The notes under the pieces are model-generated. The model ran no database searches, had not been told where the DNA came from, and saw only the letters and a program-made list of their open reading frames with translations. This document shows positions 1 to 6,647 of a DNA stretch of 10,219 nucleotides, in pieces; position 1 is the first letter of the stretch, and each line of letters opens with the position of its first letter. The DNA comes from Bacteroidota bacterium. Its GTDB lineage: Bacteria; Bacteroidota; Ignavibacteria; Tepidaquicellales; Tepidaquicellaceae. Made by a program: the position numbers and the translations under genes. Where the stretch lies: positions 1 to 10,219 of the forward strand of contig DOWN01000043.1 in assembly GCA_003519545.1 (NCBI GenBank), given 5' to 3'.

Positions 1-619
1 TTATAATATGTAAAAAAGAATCATATATTTTGCTGTCAATTGATTTATGTTTCAAATGAGATTTAATATTCGGAACGAATTTAAAAATCATAAAGAGAAT
101 CACTAATCCAATCAAACAAAGAAAATAAAAAGGAGCATGCCAGTTAGTAAGACTTGCGAGAAAAAGACCAAACGGAACACCAAGAACTGAAGCAAGAGAA
201 AAACTTGTTGCCACGTATCCCGAAGCGGTTCCTCTTCTGTTTTCAGGAAAAACATCTCCGATTATAGAAAATACAACAGCACCGGGAATGCCTCCGAAAA
301 TACCTGTAAGAATTCTTGCAAGCATAAGAATAGAATATGTTGGAGATAAAGCACAAGCGAGAGTAGCAATAATCAATCCTGCGAAACTGAAAAATAAAAC
401 TTTTTTTCTGTCAAAAAGATCAACCCAAAAGACACCGAGAAAACTTGAGATACCTGCGGCGAATGTATAAGCAGAAACGAGAAACCCGAATTGCTGAGGA
501 GAAATTTCAAAAATTCTCATTAATTGAGGACCAAGCGGCATCATAATCATAAAATCAACTATGACAGTAAACTGAACAGCCGCAAGAATAAATAATAATA
601 TTTTCTCTTTTTTATCCAA
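1..619 (-). CDS. MFS transporter, N-terminal half (partial, runs off left edge)
   Basis: The reverse strand is open for 206 codons from TTG at 619 to the window edge and encodes an inner-membrane transporter of the major facilitator superfamily. About six hydrophobic segments are visible (roughly residues 7-29, 44-64, 74-91, 95-117, 133-155, 161-178), followed by a charged stretch that looks like the start of the central cytoplasmic loop. Motif A sits between helices 2 and 3 (GVFWVDLFDRKKV, about 62-74). Arg102 in LARILTG fits motif B, PENRRG follows helix 4, and the LGVPFG stretch at about 146-151 resembles the helix-5 motif of DHA1/AraJ-like drug-efflux members. The start must be TTG: the codon just before it is TAA, and the next ATG (codon 24) would remove most of helix 1. 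The substrate cannot be told. It lies just downstream of a terminator, so it is probably not part of the GroES operon. Confidence 0.88.
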   Translation of the reverse strand, partial: MDKKEKILLFILAAVQFTVIVDFMIMMPLGPQLMRIFEISPQQFGFLVSAYTFAAGISSFLGVFWVDLFDRKKVLFFSFAGLIIATLACALSPTYSILMLARILTGIFGGIPGAVVFSIIGDVFPENRRGTASGYVATSFSLASVLGVPFGLFLASLTNWHAPFYFLCLIGLVILFMIFKFVPNIKSHLKHKSIDSKIYDSFLHII

Positions 620-645
620 TTAAATGAGAAATAAATTTTTGTTAT

Positions 646-694
646 AAAAAAAAATATTCCTGCTCTTAATATTATTAAAAAAGAACAGGAATAT
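646..694 (-). terminator. Intrinsic terminator after the GroES-like gene
   Basis: Two 14-base arms at 654-667 and 681-694 (ATATTCCTGCTCTT against AAGAACAGGAATAT) pair everywhere except one position. That position is a C-A mismatch in a plus-strand RNA but a G-U wobble in a minus-strand RNA. Read on the minus strand, the hairpin runs straight into nine U residues (646-654). Both facts point to termination of leftward transcription from the GroES-like gene. There is no U tract in the plus direction. Confidence 0.85.
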
Positions 695-752
695 GCTTAA
701 AAAAATTACTTAATATAAAATATTTTACGGAAGAAATTATTAAAAGTTATAT

Positions 753-1130
753 TTAATCAAAAAAATCATTCCTCTCAAGCATAAGGATAGCATGCTGAGG
801 AACTATAAAATATTTTTCCGATTCAAAATAAACTTCATATGCACTTTTCTGTAAGAAAATTGCAAGGTCACCTTCTTTTGCCTGAAGGGGAATGTATTTT
901 ATTTTTTCTTCAGTTTCTTTCCAACTGTCATCTATATTATCAGAAGGAATCGGAATAGGATAACCCGGACCAACTTTCATAACGTATCCGCTCTGTATTA
1001 TTTCTTTTTCCTGAACACCGGGAGGAAGATATAATCCGGTTTTAGTCCTGTCGGTTTCTGATTTCGGTTTAATTAAAACCCTGTCACCTACAATTATTAT
1101 ATTTTGTAATTTGTTAACTGTTTCAGTCAC
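753..1130 (-). CDS. GroES-like co-chaperonin, divergent and extended
   Basis: This is a 125-residue Cpn10/GroES-fold protein. The hallmarks are GDRVLIKP (15-22), a mobile-loop-like segment with TGLYLPPG (31-38, the LYL standing where E. coli GroES has the IVL that contacts GroEL), SGYVMKVGPG (47-56), and a C-terminal part ending EGDLAIFLQKSAYEV, then KYFIVPQHAILMLER. Ordinary GroES is about 95-97 residues; the extra length is mainly a loop at about 57-82 rich in Pro, Asp and Glu. No groEL lies next to it, so it is probably a second, solitary GroES paralogue of the kind seen in Bacteroidota, not the main groES. The start is GTG at 1130; no in-frame ATG lies before the conserved core. It begins one base after the DedA stop codon (TAA-A-GTG), which suggests translational coupling. 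Whether it caps a GroEL ring is not shown. Confidence 0.88.
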   Translation of the reverse strand: MTETVNKLQNIIIVGDRVLIKPKSETDRTKTGLYLPPGVQEKEIIQSGYVMKVGPGYPIPIPSDNIDDSWKETEEKIKYIPLQAKEGDLAIFLQKSAYEVYFESEKYFIVPQHAILMLERNDFFD

Positions 1131-1131
1131 T

Positions 1132-1782
1132 TTATTGATTCTCTAACGCTTTTTCTTTTTTTAATTTTTCTTCTTTTCTGTGATTTATATATCCGATTAC
1201 GATTGGCATAACAGAGAGAATAATTACACCGATAATTACATACTCAAAATTCTTTTTTACAAAAGGAATATTTCCGAAATAATATCCGAGTAATGATAGA
1301 GAGGTAATCCAGATTATTCCGCCGGTAACATTATAGGTGACAAATTTTTTGTAATTCATTTCGGCAACGCCTGCTACTATAGGAGCGAAAGTTCTTGCAA
1401 AGGGTACGAACCTTGCATAAATAATTGCTTTGCCACCATGTTTTTCATAAAACTCTTTTGCTTTTAAAAGATGACTCCGTTTAAAAAAACGTGATTCCTC
1501 ACGTTGAAAAAGTTTTGGTCCTGTTTTTCTACCGAACCAGTATCCGACAGTATCACCGATAATCGCGGCAAGTATTAAAGAAATATTCAGCCAAAAAATA
1601 TCAAGATATCCCTGAGCAGCGAGTAATCCTGCTGTGATAAGAAGTGAATCTCCCGGAAGAAAAAATCCGATTAATAAACCTGTTTCCGCAAAGATGATAA
1701 TTATTAAGACTGTTAAGCCACCCCATTTGATAAGTGCTTCTAAATCTCTTAGATTTTTAAAAAATTCTATTATTACGTCCAT
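1132..1782 (-). CDS. DedA-family (VTT domain) membrane protein
   Basis: This is a 216-residue inner-membrane protein of the DedA/SNARE-associated (VTT) family, whose members include undecaprenyl-phosphate flippases and proton-dependent proteins needed for envelope integrity. Conserved stretches are AETGLLIGFFLPGDSLL (32-48), GDTVGYWFGRKTGP (76-89) and ARFVPFARTFAPIVAG (123-138). Glu33, Asp45, Arg124 and Arg130 have the same mutual spacing (12, 79, 6) as E39, D51, R130 and R136, the residues known to be essential in E. coli YqjA, so the protein is probably active. The C-terminus is a lysine- and glutamate-rich cytoplasmic tail. The ATG at 1782 has no clear Shine-Dalgarno. A minus-strand TATTTTTG (1804-1797) matches the Bacteroidota -7 box, but its nearest TTG is only 14 bases away, so a private promoter is weakly supported. 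It lies 59 nt after the YciI gene and 1 nt before the GroES-like gene. Confidence 0.93.
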   Translation of the reverse strand: MDVIIEFFKNLRDLEALIKWGGLTVLIIIIFAETGLLIGFFLPGDSLLITAGLLAAQGYLDIFWLNISLILAAIIGDTVGYWFGRKTGPKLFQREESRFFKRSHLLKAKEFYEKHGGKAIIYARFVPFARTFAPIVAGVAEMNYKKFVTYNVTGGIIWITSLSLLGYYFGNIPFVKKNFEYVIIGVIILSVMPIVIGYINHRKEEKLKKEKALENQ

Positions 1783-1841
1783 TTAATCAATTTTAACAAA
1801 AATAAATATATTAGTTTTCAAAAGATATGAACAGAGAAATC

Positions 1842-2147
1842 TTATTTTTCCTGCCAGTCGCGGTTTATTATTGAAATGCGGTATTCTTTAACTTCGCCTT
1901 TGACTACACCTTTTTTTACGGCAGGGTCATCGTTTAGAATTTTTTCTGCTTCTTCAAGAGAACCTGCGGAAAAAAGTGCAAGCCCCATAGAAGCATCAAG
2001 GCAAGGACCTGCAAAAAATAAAATTCCTTTTTGCATTAGATCTTTGAGATATACAAAATGCTCTCCCATAATTTTAAAATCTTCCTGTGTTCCTGTTTCG
2101 TTAAAATTTTCTTTAACAGGTTGAATTTTATAGAGATAAGTTGCCAT
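1842..2147 (-). CDS. YciI-family (YCII domain) small protein
   Basis: This 101-residue protein has a ferredoxin-like alpha/beta (dimeric barrel) fold. YCII-family features in order are MGEHFVYLKDLMQKGILFFAGPC (27-49, with His30), SMGLALF (53-59), SLEEAEKILNDDPAVKKGVV (63-82) and a final strand EYRISII. The conserved His (30) and the Asp before Pro (74) form the putative active-site pair of the family, whose reaction is unknown. Length is normal for the family. It is the first gene of the leftward block, and no terminator is visible before the DedA gene, so they probably share a transcript. A sigma70-like pair on the minus strand (TTGCAC at 2213-2208, TATAAT at 2188-2183, spacer 19) could drive it, but the spacer is long and no TAnnTTTG box is found upstream, so the promoter is uncertain. 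Confidence 0.9.
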   Translation of the reverse strand: MATYLYKIQPVKENFNETGTQEDFKIMGEHFVYLKDLMQKGILFFAGPCLDASMGLALFSAGSLEEAEKILNDDPAVKKGVVKGEVKEYRISIINRDWQEK

Positions 2148-2366
2148 TTATTGAAATTAAATTTTTGGAAATTGATATTTGAATTATACGAGCAATTAAT
2201 AATAATGGTGCAATTAAAATTTTAAACAAAATTTTTCCAAAATAACGTAAAATTTATTGTAATTCACGATTATATTTTTGTAATAAAACAAGCTCAAAAA
2301 CTGCAATTCTAATCGGTTTTTAAGGTTTTTGTGTGAAATTCATTGTAATTTTTTGTAAAAAAATTC

Positions 2367-2398
2367 TTTTGTATGAGAGTTAATAATCCATAATTTTG
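2367..2398 (+). promoter_or_regulatory. Bacteroidota-type promoter (TTTTG-N19-TAATTTTG) of the beta-helix gene
   Basis: TTTTG at 2367-2371 and TAATTTTG at 2391-2398 are separated by exactly 19 bases. This fits the -33 TTTG / -7 TAnnTTTG consensus of Bacteroidota housekeeping sigma factors. The transcript should start near 2402-2405, giving a 5' leader of about 107 nt that contains all the hairpins at 2401-2501. The start site is inferred. Confidence 0.6.
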
Positions 2399-2400
2399 AG

Positions 2401-2510
2401 AGTTCTTTTTAATACAAAACAAAATAAGAACTATCCCACTCTTATTACCCCTGTTTTAAGGGGGGATAAGAGTGGAAAAATTTTTAAAATCAAAACAGGG
2501 GATTAACAAA
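2401..2510 (+). promoter_or_regulatory. Structured 5' leader with mutually exclusive hairpins
   Basis: There are three pairings. (A) AGTTCTT 2401-2407 with AAGAACT 2426-2432. (B) CCACTCTTAT 2436-2445 with ATAAGAGTGG 2466-2475, ten perfect pairs, continued inside by CCCC 2448-2451 with GGGG 2460-2463 after a two-base mismatch and closed by an 8-base loop. (C) CCCCTGTTTT 2448-2457 with AAAACAGGGG 2492-2501, ten perfect pairs. B and C compete for 2448-2451, and 2452-2457 lie in the loop of B. C would bury AGGGGA at 2497-2502, the only Shine-Dalgarno-like sequence before the ATG at 2511; B leaves it free. This could be a translational switch. Alternatively the CCCC...GGGG palindrome may be a dispersed intergenic repeat. 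No known riboswitch class is recognised. Confidence 0.5.
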
Positions 2511-5500
2511 ATGAAAAAACTAATTCTAACTATCATCATTTGTTTAGTGATGATTAATAACGGGATTGCACAATTAACCGGTGTGAAAACCATTGATAAT
2601 ACAGGTATGGGAGATTACATCTCAGTATCTGCTGCAATTAATGATTTAAATATGCAGGGAGTAGGAATGGGGGGAGTAACGTTTAACATAAAAACGGGAC
2701 AAACTTTTTCCGAATCTCCAATGAACATTACAGCATCAGGGACATCGTCTTCTCCAATTGTATTTCAGAAATCAGACGCCGGTTCAAATCCTGTAATACA
2801 GGGGACAACGGGTACAGTAAATCCGTTTATATATGGAGCACAGGCAGATGCGGTCATTAAAATTTCCGGGGGTGATTATATAACTTTTGACGGAATAAAT
2901 TTTACAGATAATCCATCAAACACTAATAACACACTCAGAATGGAATATGGAATTTTGCTTGTTAGAAGAGATGTGGATACAAATGCATGTAAATTTATCA
3001 CAATTAAAAATTGTAAAATTGAATTAAACAAAGTTAATAATTTTACGATTGGGATATTATCATCAAATTATCTCTCAAGTAATTTGTTACAGAATATTTC
3101 AACGGTAGATTCAAATAAATCTGTTTCAAATCTTTATATAACATCAGATACAATTACAAACAGTTATCATGGAATTGTTATACATGGGTTAATGCCTAAC
3201 GGATCAAATTTCGATGTTTATGATTACAATTTATTTATCGGAACAAACGGTGGAAACGTGATAACAGGTATCGGAGGAGGTAGTCATACAACATACGGGG
3301 TTGATATAAGACAAGCAGATAATTTTTTTATATCAAACAATAGAATTTCAGGAGGTGCGTTGACTGCGGGAAGTGCTTCGATATTTGGTATCAATACATT
3401 TCCATGTTATGAATCTGACAGTGAAATAAATAATAACAATATCTCTGTCGGCAGTAACAGTGAATCAAACTCAAGCAGTATTTACGGAATCAGAAGTGGT
3501 GCAAACGGAGTTGTGAAAATTTTTGAAAATGATGTGAACAATTGTTTTGGAAACGGCAGTTTTAGTAATCCCGGAATTCTTTGGGGGATTTATCAATTTG
3601 CATCCGGTACCAATAGGGTTGAAGTTTTTAATAATGATGTTCATAATCTTTCTGGAGCAGGTGTGAATTTTGGTGTAAGAGGAATTCAGGTGAATACACT
3701 TGACGCTGACAGTATTAATATTTACGGAAATGATGTATATAACAATCAACATACCGGATTAGGTTTTGCAAGTGTTATTTACGGAATAATGGGTAAAAAT
3801 ATTCATCATAACAGAGTTTATGAAAACAGAATAAACACTTCAGATATTTCGCCAAACATAATAGGAATAGAAGGGGCAAATGTTTACAATAATGAAGTTT
3901 ATAACAATGATAACTGTATCGGAATTTTTGGAGAAGGAAAAATTTATAACAACAAAATTTATAGTTTATATGCTGTAAATTCAGGTAATGTTTATGGAAT
4001 TTATGTTAACAAGTCATCAGAAATATACAATAATTTTATAGCAAACCTAAGTGCTACATACGGTGCACCAAATACAATTGCAGGAGTAGTAGGAATTTAT
4101 GTTTATAATATTAATGGAATTAATGTAAATTTATATTACAACACAGTTTATATAAACTCTCAGAGATCAGGTATAACGCCGACATTCAGCACACACAGCA
4201 TTTATTACTGGTTACAGTCAGAGTCAACGTCGGGCACACTCGATATGCGAAATAATATTTTTGTGAACATATCAAACAAAGGAGAGTTTGGATATACGGC
4301 AGCATTCGGAAGCACACAGGATATAAAAAATAATTACAGTTCACTTTCAAATAATAATTGTTTTTATGTAAATCAGGGAGTGAATAATTTTATTTTCAGA
4401 AATCCTGTTAATTCAATGAGTTCAATTGGTGATTTCAGAAATTATGTTTCACCAAGAGATAATAAATCAGTGACAGAGATGCCACCATTTCAGAATATAG
4501 CAGGAAATTCACCGGACATAAGAACTGATATTGCAACACAGTTAAACGACGGAGGAACACCGGTGACTTCTCCGGTGGCAGTTACGACTGATATATATGG
4601 AAATTCGAGAAGTGTAACGATGCCCGATATTGGAGCAGTAGAGTTCAACGGAATTTCAATTGATAACGACGTGGAAGCATCCTTTGTTAATTTTTCGGGA
4701 GTGTCGTATCACAAAAACAGCACTGTTAAAAATTTTACATCAATCGTAAGAAATAACAGTAACGTTTCAAAATCATTTATGGCATACAGAAAAGTATCAC
4801 CGGGAGGTTACATTGATTCAGTTCAGATAACTAATTTAACAACAAGGACAGATACAGTTATAACGTTTAAAGATTTTACATTTATAAATAATGAGACTTA
4901 TACAATAACAGATTCAGTTTATCTCTTGGGAGATCAGATAGTAGCGAATAATGTAACCTCAGGAAATTTTTCTCCGAGAAATTCGAAAACAATTCTTCTG
5001 ATTAACGGGCATAACCCAAGTAAGAACAGATTTATTGATGTTTTAAATGATGACGGAAGATTTAATAATGATTATGATACGATGAACGTGAATAATATAT
5101 CCGCATCACTTTCAAACTGGAAAACCGTTGTGGTAATGTTCAGTGCATACGGATGGGACGGAAGAAGGAATTGGACGAATGCTTTAAGAGATTCAATGAA
5201 AAGTTTTCTTGATAATTCAAGTTTGTCTGATAAAAAGACATTGATAGTTTTTGGAAATAAACTTGGTGATGAATATGATAGTGATTTTAATTTCACAAGC
5301 GTGGAAGATACTACTTTTTACAGGCAATATCTTAAGGCGAGATATTTGCAGACAAGCTGGGGACCACAGGGTAAATCAATGGGCGGAAATCCGTTTTCAA
5401 ATGATGACGGAAGAATTAAAGGATTAGGATTTTTCTCAGCAATCACAGATGATACTACAGAAACACCTTATACTTCACCTGATTTGATAAGTGCTTATAA

Positions 5501-6335
5501 CGGAAGCAGTGTTGCTTATGTGCCATATTCAGAAAGCGGAGACGGTGATTCAGCAGTGTCAGTAGTTTATGGAGGAGCATCTACAAACTATAATACATTT
5601 TATACTGCGATAACATTCAGTTATTTTAAATATGATAATGGTGGCGGTGGAAAATCAGAAACGAGAGGTATTGGATTCGGAGCGATTGGATTTTTTGATC
5701 AACTTGCAGACTGGGTTCAACAGCCGGAGATAGGTGGTTCAGGTTCTTTACCTGTTGAATTGATTTCGTTCACAGGGGCAACCGAAAATAATAATGCGTT
5801 ATTAAAGTGGTCAACATCAATGGAAAAAAACAATTCAGGATTTGAAATTCAAAGAAAAAAAGTTGGTGAAAATTCTGAGTGGTTAAAAGTTGGATTTATA
5901 ACAGGGGCTGGAAATTCAAATGAAGTAAAAAATTATAATTTTAAAGATGTAAATTTGAATAGCGGTGAATATTTATACAGATTAAAGCAAATTGATTTCA
6001 ACGGAAATTTCAGAAATTATAACTTAGGCAACAATATTATAATCGGAGTTCCAAAAAATTATGAAGTATCACAGAATTATCCGAACCCATTCAACCCTGT
6101 AACAAAGATAGATTTCACTCTGCCATATAAGAGTATAGTAAATTTAAAAATCTATGATATGCTTGGAAGGGAAGTTTATACTGCGATAAATTTAGAGAAT
6201 ATGGAACCCGGATATTACACCAAGACAATTGATTTGAGTACACTATCCAGCGGTGTTTATTTTTACAGGATAATAGCAAAATCACAGGATTCAAAAGAAT
6301 TTGTAATGACAAAGAGAATGGTGATGGTGAAGTAA
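2511..6335 (+). CDS. T9SS-secreted beta-helix protein with amidotransferase-like and FN3-like domains
   Basis: This 1274-residue protein should pass the inner membrane by Sec and the outer membrane by the type IX system. Order: signal peptide (1-20, mature end at Gln21); right-handed parallel beta-helix (about 45-700) with many short turns such as EIYNNFI and KIYNNKIY, closing with the typical PDIGAVEF (about 705-712); an adhesion-like beta domain (about 717-822); an alpha/beta domain (827-1072, ILLINGHNPSKN...DWVQQP) resembling the class I amidotransferase-like domains of secreted peptidases but with no cysteine; an FN3-like domain (1080-1178, LPVELISFTG start); and a type A sorting domain (1181-1274, NYPNPFNP at 1189-1196, end KRMVMVK). 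ATG 2511 is chosen over an in-frame GTG at 2472 because it puts the signal peptide at the N-terminus; the GTG lies inside a hairpin arm. The ligand is unknown. Confidence 0.92.
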   Translation: MKKLILTIIICLVMINNGIAQLTGVKTIDNTGMGDYISVSAAINDLNMQGVGMGGVTFNIKTGQTFSESPMNITASGTSSSPIVFQKSDAGSNPVIQGTTGTVNPFIYGAQADAVIKISGGDYITFDGINFTDNPSNTNNTLRMEYGILLVRRDVDTNACKFITIKNCKIELNKVNNFTIGILSSNYLSSNLLQNISTVDSNKSVSNLYITSDTITNSYHGIVIHGLMPNGSNFDVYDYNLFIGTNGGNVITGIGGGSHTTYGVDIRQADNFFISNNRISGGALTAGSASIFGINTFPCYESDSEINNNNISVGSNSESNSSSIYGIRSGANGVVKIFENDVNNCFGNGSFSNPGILWGIYQFASGTNRVEVFNNDVHNLSGAGVNFGVRGIQVNTLDADSINIYGNDVYNNQHTGLGFASVIYGIMGKNIHHNRVYENRINTSDISPNIIGIEGANVYNNEVYNNDNCIGIFGEGKIYNNKIYSLYAVNSGNVYGIYVNKSSEIYNNFIANLSATYGAPNTIAGVVGIYVYNINGINVNLYYNTVYINSQRSGITPTFSTHSIYYWLQSESTSGTLDMRNNIFVNISNKGEFGYTAAFGSTQDIKNNYSSLSNNNCFYVNQGVNNFIFRNPVNSMSSIGDFRNYVSPRDNKSVTEMPPFQNIAGNSPDIRTDIATQLNDGGTPVTSPVAVTTDIYGNSRSVTMPDIGAVEFNGISIDNDVEASFVNFSGVSYHKNSTVKNFTSIVRNNSNVSKSFMAYRKVSPGGYIDSVQITNLTTRTDTVITFKDFTFINNETYTITDSVYLLGDQIVANNVTSGNFSPRNSKTILLINGHNPSKNRFIDVLNDDGRFNNDYDTMNVNNISASLSNWKTVVVMFSAYGWDGRRNWTNALRDSMKSFLDNSSLSDKKTLIVFGNKLGDEYDSDFNFTSVEDTTFYRQYLKARYLQTSWGPQGKSMGGNPFSNDDGRIKGLGFFSAITDDTTETPYTSPDLISAYNGSSVAYVPYSESGDGDSAVSVVYGGASTNYNTFYTAITFSYFKYDNGGGGKSETRGIGFGAIGFFDQLADWVQQPEIGGSGSLPVELISFTGATENNNALLKWSTSMEKNNSGFEIQRKKVGENSEWLKVGFITGAGNSNEVKNYNFKDVNLNSGEYLYRLKQIDFNGNFRNYNLGNNIIIGVPKNYEVSQNYPNPFNPVTKIDFTLPYKSIVNLKIYDMLGREVYTAINLENMEPGYYTKTIDLSTLSSGVYFYRIIAKSQDSKEFVMTKRMVMVK

Positions 6336-6359
6336 ATTTTAATAAATAAAATTTTTATT

Positions 6360-6400
6360 AACGGGTCAGATTACTAATTTTATCTTGACCCGTTTTTTTT
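6360..6400 (+). terminator. Intrinsic terminator after the beta-helix gene
   Basis: AACGGGTCA (6360-6368) pairs perfectly with TGACCCGTT (6386-6394). Three more pairs (GAT/ATC) follow across a one-base bulge, and a run of eight T (6393-6400) comes after. It lies 25 bases past the TAA stop of the beta-helix gene, and it makes the following propeller genes a separate transcription unit. Confidence 0.92.
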
Positions 6401-6423
6401 GTTAGTTTTCCATTCCTGAGGTG

Positions 6424-6439
6424 TATAAAATATTTTATA
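6424..6439. repeat. Perfect 16-base palindrome, possible operator
   Basis: TATAAAATATTTTATA is its own reverse complement. It sits 24 bases past the terminator and about 210 bases before the first propeller gene. It could be a binding site for a dimeric regulator, but A/T-only palindromes arise easily in DNA this AT-rich. Confidence 0.3.
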
Positions 6440-6533
6440 GGAAGGAGCAATTTTCTCAAAAACTAAATTAAAAAAGTTGAACAACTATTAATGAAGAAGA
6501 AAAATAAATCTTGATTATTAAATTATAATATTC

Positions 6534-6559
6534 TAAGTTAACATACTAATATGTTCTTA
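6534..6559. repeat. Stem-loop upstream of the propeller genes
   Basis: AACATA (6540-6545) pairs with TATGTT (6550-6555) around a CTAA loop. It is extended by TAAG (6534-6537) with CTTA (6556-6559) across a two-base bulge. The stem is AT-rich and weak. It may lie in the 5' leader of the propeller operon, but the transcription start is unknown. Confidence 0.35.
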
Positions 6560-6647
6560 ATAATACGAGAGTCCTTATAATACGCTGAAAGATATACCAA
6601 TTTAAAGACCGCATAATAAAAATTTAACCCGATGAAAAACAAATAAT

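Larger units (their letters stand above)
2148..2510. other. Divergent intergenic region with promoter and structured leader
   Basis: These 363 bases separate the leftward YciI gene from the rightward beta-helix gene. The YciI-proximal two thirds are very AT-rich with no convincing gene. A nine-base direct repeat, ATTGTAATT, occurs at 2256-2264 and 2342-2350, and each copy is followed within about 15 bases by a TTTTTGTAA-like run; this may be low-complexity chance. The right end carries a Bacteroidota-type promoter and the structured leader, listed separately. Confidence 0.6.
6336..6647. other. Intergenic region between beta-helix and propeller genes
   Basis: After the terminator, about 245 AT-rich bases hold no supported gene. 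There is no TAnnTTTG box, so the promoter of the propeller pair is not identified. Visible structure comprises a 16-base perfect palindrome (6424-6439), a small dyad AGTTG-AA-CAACT (6475-6486), a stem-loop (6534-6559) and a direct repeat TAATACG (6561-6567 and 6578-6584). A purine-rich GGAAGGAG at 6440-6447 has no start codon nearby. Confidence 0.55.

Noticed and set aside
288..470. 60-codon plus-strand open frame over the MFS gene
   Set aside because: The minus strand has MFS motifs and is open throughout; the plus frame has no family features.
1876..2124. 82-codon plus-strand frame over the YciI gene
   Set aside because: Antisense shadow of a well-conserved small family.
2472..2510. In-frame GTG at 2472 as the start of the beta-helix gene, adding 13 residues
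   Set aside because: It lies in the 3' arm of hairpin B and would put a charged stretch before a clean signal peptide; ATG 2511 is better.
2148..2510. CRISPR array or tRNA in the large intergenic region
   Set aside because: No regularly spaced repeats and no cloverleaf found by eye.
3471..3752. 93-codon minus-strand frame inside the beta-helix region
   Set aside because: Shadow of the repetitive Asn/Ile/Tyr-rich coding strand with no signal of its own.
6511..6529. Sigma70-like promoter TTGATT/TATAAT before the propeller genes
   Set aside because: The spacer is only seven bases.
6632..6646. Four-residue frame (MKNK) directly before the first propeller gene
   Set aside because: Very short, no ribosome-binding site, and expected by chance in A-rich DNA.
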